A DNA stretch of 64,000 nt. Source: Bidens hawaiensis. Its lineage: Eukaryota > Streptophyta > Magnoliopsida > Asterales > Asteraceae. Positions 60,413 to 64,000 of the stretch are shown piece by piece (within the stretch, counting starts at the first letter, position 1; the number at the start of each line of letters is the position of its first letter). The stretch lies in NCBI GenBank assembly GCA_021521415.1, contig JAIQDT010010060.1, positions 1 to 64,000 of the forward strand, read 5' to 3'. The notes under the pieces were generated by a model, which was given only the letters and a program-made list of their open reading frames with translations, searched no databases and was not told the origin of the DNA. The position numbers were made by a program, and so were the translations under genes.

Positions 60413-63326
60413 CTATGGATCTGGAGCGAAAAAGTCCTCGTGTTCTTGGGCCTTCGAAGATAGCGTGTCTGGTTTTCGAGAGGTTGGCGGAGTAGGCGGA
60501 GTGTCTTCAGATTCCTCCTTTAAGTACTCTTTCAGGTGGTACACACCGTCACCTGCCGTCGCGAATTCTGGTAACATGTTCTGTAAAGGAAATGACAGGT
60601 TGTCATAATCTATCAGGCGCATGTCATATTCCGTCTTGACATCAAGGCCATGCAGAGGGTGTTCCTCGACTGAGCGGCCAACCCGAGCATATTCTAATCC
60701 TTCCTTGAAGCCAATCAGGCAGCCAGATTGAGAGGAAGCAGTAAGCAGGTTAGCAAGGCTATCTGTTAGCTCGGGCCCTTCTTTAATATGCTTAATGAAC
60801 TGTCAAGAAAGAGACACTCATAAATATTGATGGCAGGACCAAAATTAAGAAGAAATAATAAAGGAAGAAAGGGAGTAACATGCCGAGGCTAGGCCCTCAT
60901 CTAAGAGTAACGTCGTTCATCTTCAGCCCGCTTCGTTCTCTCCTGAAGCTTGCGAAACCCGTCAGCCATTTTTTTGGTTATCTTCTAAGTATTTGGTTGT
61001 ACGGGCTTCCGCGTCATCAAGAGATTGCAGAAGAGAATCATATGCGGCTTGCATGTCGATAGCCCTCTTCTCCATGAGCTCCGCCTATTCCTTCTGCAGC
61101 TTAGACTCCGCCTCATGGCCTTGAATGATGGCACCTTGGCGGGTGTCACTTGGGCTTCCAATGCAGTGTTTGCCTCAAGTGCCTTGGCCAGGTCCTCCTT
61201 CTTTCGTTGGGCTTCGTCCCCGGCGGCCTGGAGGACAGTATTTTGTTTCTTACAAGCCTCTTCTCATTGGCGGGCTGCGGTGGTATGCTTGTATCTCTCA
61301 GCTCTAAGAGCAATTTCAGCATCTGTTAGCTTCCACTTGGCAGTGATAGCTTTCAGACGCTACTCTTCAGCATCCTTTTTAGCCTCTTCCATGGCCCGAG
61401 ACATGTCGCCCCATCTTTCCCCCATTTATCGTCATTCCCGCAAAATTTCTTGTCCACTAGCCATGGTGTTGGCCAGGACAGAAGAAAAATCCATATGGAG
61501 ATCATGGCGGGAGCGACCACGCTGAAAAGCCTGTTCCGTAGGAGGAAACACATTGGCTGACAAAGGCAACACAAGTGTCTAGATATGTGAAATGGGATCC
61601 CTATGAAATAGTCCATCGAGGGATGTACAGGTGATCATCCTCCCCTGGGTTGGCCACTCCATAATAATAAAGATTTGACGGTTGGGAGTGGGAAGTTTCC
61701 CAAACACCCGCTGGGCGTATTGGGGAGGAGTAGGAAAAACGAGGTGGAGGAGGTTGAGACGAAGATTGTTGTGGCGCATCACGCGCCACCAGTCCCTCGT
61801 TATCCTGAACTGGCTCCCTCTCTTAGAGCCGGAAGCGATGATTTCTCCGTCTCTGGCAGAGGAAGTGGAGTTTCTTCGGTCTCTGGCGGCGGAGATGGCG
61901 GTTTCTTCGTCTCTGGCGGCTGAGATGTTGATTTCTTTATATTTGGTGGTGGAGATGGCAGCTTCTCTGACGATACACCCTCACCGGTAGCCCCACTCGA
62001 TTCTACAAATAAACAAAGATAATATATAAATACACGAAGTAAGCATAAAGAAAAAGACAAAGTTTACACATAGACTTACTGGTTAACTCCTTAATGCGAC
62101 TGGCAAGGCTGATCTTCTGTTTTTTTTGGGCGTTGTGCCTGATGTTTCTTCTTTGCAGGCTCCTTCTCGACATCCGCGTGACTCGCCCCCGTGTCACCTG
62201 CCTTGGAGGACCGTTGTATCCTTTTTTGCTCCAACTCTGCCAATACACGAGCGAGAGATGAAATCTCAAAAGCAGCGTCAGAATCATATTCCTCCTGGTG
62301 TGATGACTCGTCGCTCGAAGACAAGAGTACAATCACTCCATCAGAGGTAATGGCATTTAAAGGACGAGGTTGAAGAATGTACGCACCTATTTGGAAATTA
62401 GCTTCCGAGGCTATCGGTTCGGCGCACACCTTGGTCGGAAAAAGGAAGCGGTCTCGGGTCCTGTCCAAAATGGGCAAGACCTTCGCATCTTTGATTCTTT
62501 TTTGCGGAGAACCCATATCATGTATAAGGGCATTAAACATGGACCCTACACTTGAAATACATGAAGTAAGGATTAAACAAAAATCTTACATAACAATCAC
62601 TGAAAGTCATAAAAAGATGTAGGACTTACTCTCATCCACATTTTGGAAAAAAGGTTCCAAATCTGGGTATGGCCACAGGAGGCTCATACCCACCCAAACT
62701 AAGGCTTCCTCCGGGATGGCACGCATGGGTGTCGGCGTACCCATTAGCACGCGGAACCACTCCTGGTTCTCATGTGGAGCTATAATGGCGTCTGGTATTG
62801 GCTCATTAGTTGGACGATGAACCATGGTGGTGGGCACAACCTTCTCGGAGATCCAGAAAAATTTTGATCTCCACTCATGAGCACTGCGGGGCAGTTCAGT
62901 TCCAATGATCCTCTTCGGGATCGGCGTGCAGTTGAACCACCCGCCGCGGCTGACCACCCTGTAAAAGACCGGAAACCGATCAATACGTGGAACCATCCAA
63001 CTTGCTCTACATACAACTTCGAAATGTCGAATCCGCATGAGTCTGAACGGATGCACATGGGAAAGATGAATCCCGTAGGTGCTAAGAATGTTCATGAGAA
63101 ACTTGTTTATCGGAAACCGAAGATTCCCATGAGAAAAGAAGTCGGCATAGACTGCCATCTTGCCGGCAGGAGGTCTGCTAGCGACAGATCCAGTAGCTGG
63201 GAACTCCGGTTCCCACTCCGACGGGATCCCATAAGTGTGGATAAGCTTCTCATAATCAGGTCTCTTCCAATTAACTTCTACAGTATCAATACTGGGTGAC
63301 GATGACAATTTTTTATCACCGGCCAT
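60413..63326 (-). pseudogene. Antisense gene 2 of the Gypsy element, diverged paralogue of gene 1
   Basis: Starts MAGDKKLSSS at 63326. An uninterrupted first exon carries the same domain as gene 1: VNWKRPDYEKLIHTYG, YGIHLSHVHPFRLMRIRHFE, YRVVSRGGWFNC and HEWRSKFFWISEKVVP. It splices at the same place, after (N)VDE, to a second exon with VLPILDRTRDRFLFPT and LQPRPLNAITSDGVIVLLSS. The coiled-coil part (about 60880-61560) is riddled with stops and frameshifts. The tail (KHIKEGPELTDSLANLLTAS ... EDFFAPDP) is readable to 60413. Shared order, intron position and motifs show tandem duplication; divergence is high, so the duplication is old. Confidence 0.78.
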
Positions 63327-63789
63327 TGGTTCGATGATAAAATGAAAGCAACGAGCAGTGTTGAATAAGGGTAATCGTATAATCTGGAATTTGAGAGAAA
63401 GATGAAAAAGAAGTGAGAAATCAAAGACGACAAAAATTCAAAAGAGAGATCATCGCTACTATTTATACCCATCGCAATAAATGCAATGAGATGAGAACAA
63501 TGGAGAGAGAAAAGCACGATCCATTGAGACGAGGCCACGTCAGCGGTAAATTCAAAAAAGGTGAAAACGCGAACAGTCGGGTACAGTGACAGCCAGCATA
63601 AACGTCATGTCACCTGTTCACGCATCTACAAACTGTCAAATCTCCCTTTTTCATGCTTATCCTCACCATACAAAGAAGTGTCATCCACTAACCTTCAAAA
63701 ATTCAAAAATCCCCAAAAATATCTTAAAGTCCAAAATTTCACCCGCATAAAAATTTACACGAAAGAAACAATGGACTGAGGGGACTTAT

Positions 63790-64000
63790 AGAGGTAGGGT
63801 ACCAAAAAGACCCAAATACCCTTAAGTACTACCCGCGGATCAGAGGAAAACCCCTCATATGCCACCCGCGGGGCATATAAATCACCTGCATAACTCAAGA
63901 CAAAGGAAGAATGATCATACGTCCTAGAGACTATGTGCGGGAGGATTCAGACGCCCTCAGGAGTCATCCGCATGATAGTACTTTCACCCGCAAAGGATGG
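63790..64000 (+). repeat. 3' LTR of the Tat Gypsy element, truncated by the window end
   Basis: 211 bp matching 45313-45524 in direct orientation, preceded by the purine tract ACTGAGGGGACT. The rest lies outside the window. Confidence 0.9.

Larger units (their letters stand above)
45313..64000 (+). mobile_element. Ty3/Gypsy retrotransposon, Tat lineage, with two antisense genes; runs off the window
   Basis: 5' LTR 45313-46125; primer-binding site TGGCGCCATCCGTG; then gag, protease, RT (YMDD), RNase H and integrase in Gypsy order. An unusually long region of about 6.9 kb between pol and the 3' LTR is occupied by two antisense genes. The 3' LTR begins at about 63790 and is cut by the window end. 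The purine tract ACTGAGGGGACT precedes it. In the 210 bp that can be compared, the two LTRs differ at about a dozen positions by hand count. A 5.3-kb LTR element sits in the protease region. Stops and frameshifts in several genes show that this copy is dead. Confidence 0.92.

Noticed and set aside
61025..61525. 166-aa plus-strand ORF in the second antisense copy
   Set aside because: It opposes the decayed coiled-coil part of antisense gene 2 and has no homology that I recognise; open by chance.

Overview
This is a window of nuclear DNA from a flowering plant, very probably a eudicot and perhaps an Asteraceae. The evidence is spliced genes with GT..AG introns, plant-type cyclin T and SNF2 genes, and plant families of Copia, Gypsy, PIF/Harbinger, Mutator, hAT, Stowaway and SINE elements. 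The family-level guess is inference from the style of the retroelements. Nothing bacterial is present.

Only two host genes are seen, both on the minus strand and both apparently intact. Positions 440-6667 hold a six-coding-exon cyclin T gene (CYCT1 class, 374 aa), a regulatory subunit for a P-TEFb-like kinase. Positions 27676-35614 hold a twelve-exon SNF2 chromatin-remodelling ATPase of the CHR12/CHR23 (MINU) type (1060 aa). All splice sites in both genes were placed by hand, and the joined reading frames close without a break.

The rest is nested transposable elements, most of them delimited here by matching target-site duplications (TSDs). (1) The cyclin introns hold a 253-bp Stowaway MITE and an unusual palindromic element: two LTRs in inverted orientation inside one 5-bp TSD, with a truncated SINE at the centre. 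(2) 8169-11789 is a minus-strand LTR element with a gag-like ORF and two long ORFs of unknown function, but no reverse transcriptase. (3) 11970-20979 is a complete Copia element. Its 5' LTR carries a SINE, and its pol has a nonsense codon, a frameshift and an in-frame 462-bp tandem duplication. (4) 21481-26413 is a PIF/Harbinger-type element carrying only a decayed SANT/Myb-like ORF1. It is split by two solo LTRs, one with six G-boxes in 95 bp and strong CpG-rich stem-loops. (5) 26599-27432 is a PIF/Harbinger MITE. (6) 37257-45173 is a Mutator-like element with about 240-bp TIRs and a 9-bp TSD. It holds a decayed transposase and, from the opposite TIR, a convergent GRF-zinc-finger gene. A 2.4-kb solo LTR is nested in it. 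(7) From 45313 past the end of the window lies a Tat-lineage Gypsy element with gag, protease, RT, RNase H and integrase. Downstream of pol it carries two tandem, diverged copies of a spliced antisense gene. A 5.3-kb LTR element, itself carrying a hAT MITE, is inserted in its protease region.

The two cellular genes would act in transcription elongation and in chromatin remodelling. The mobile elements are mostly dead copies whose nesting gives a readable order of insertion.
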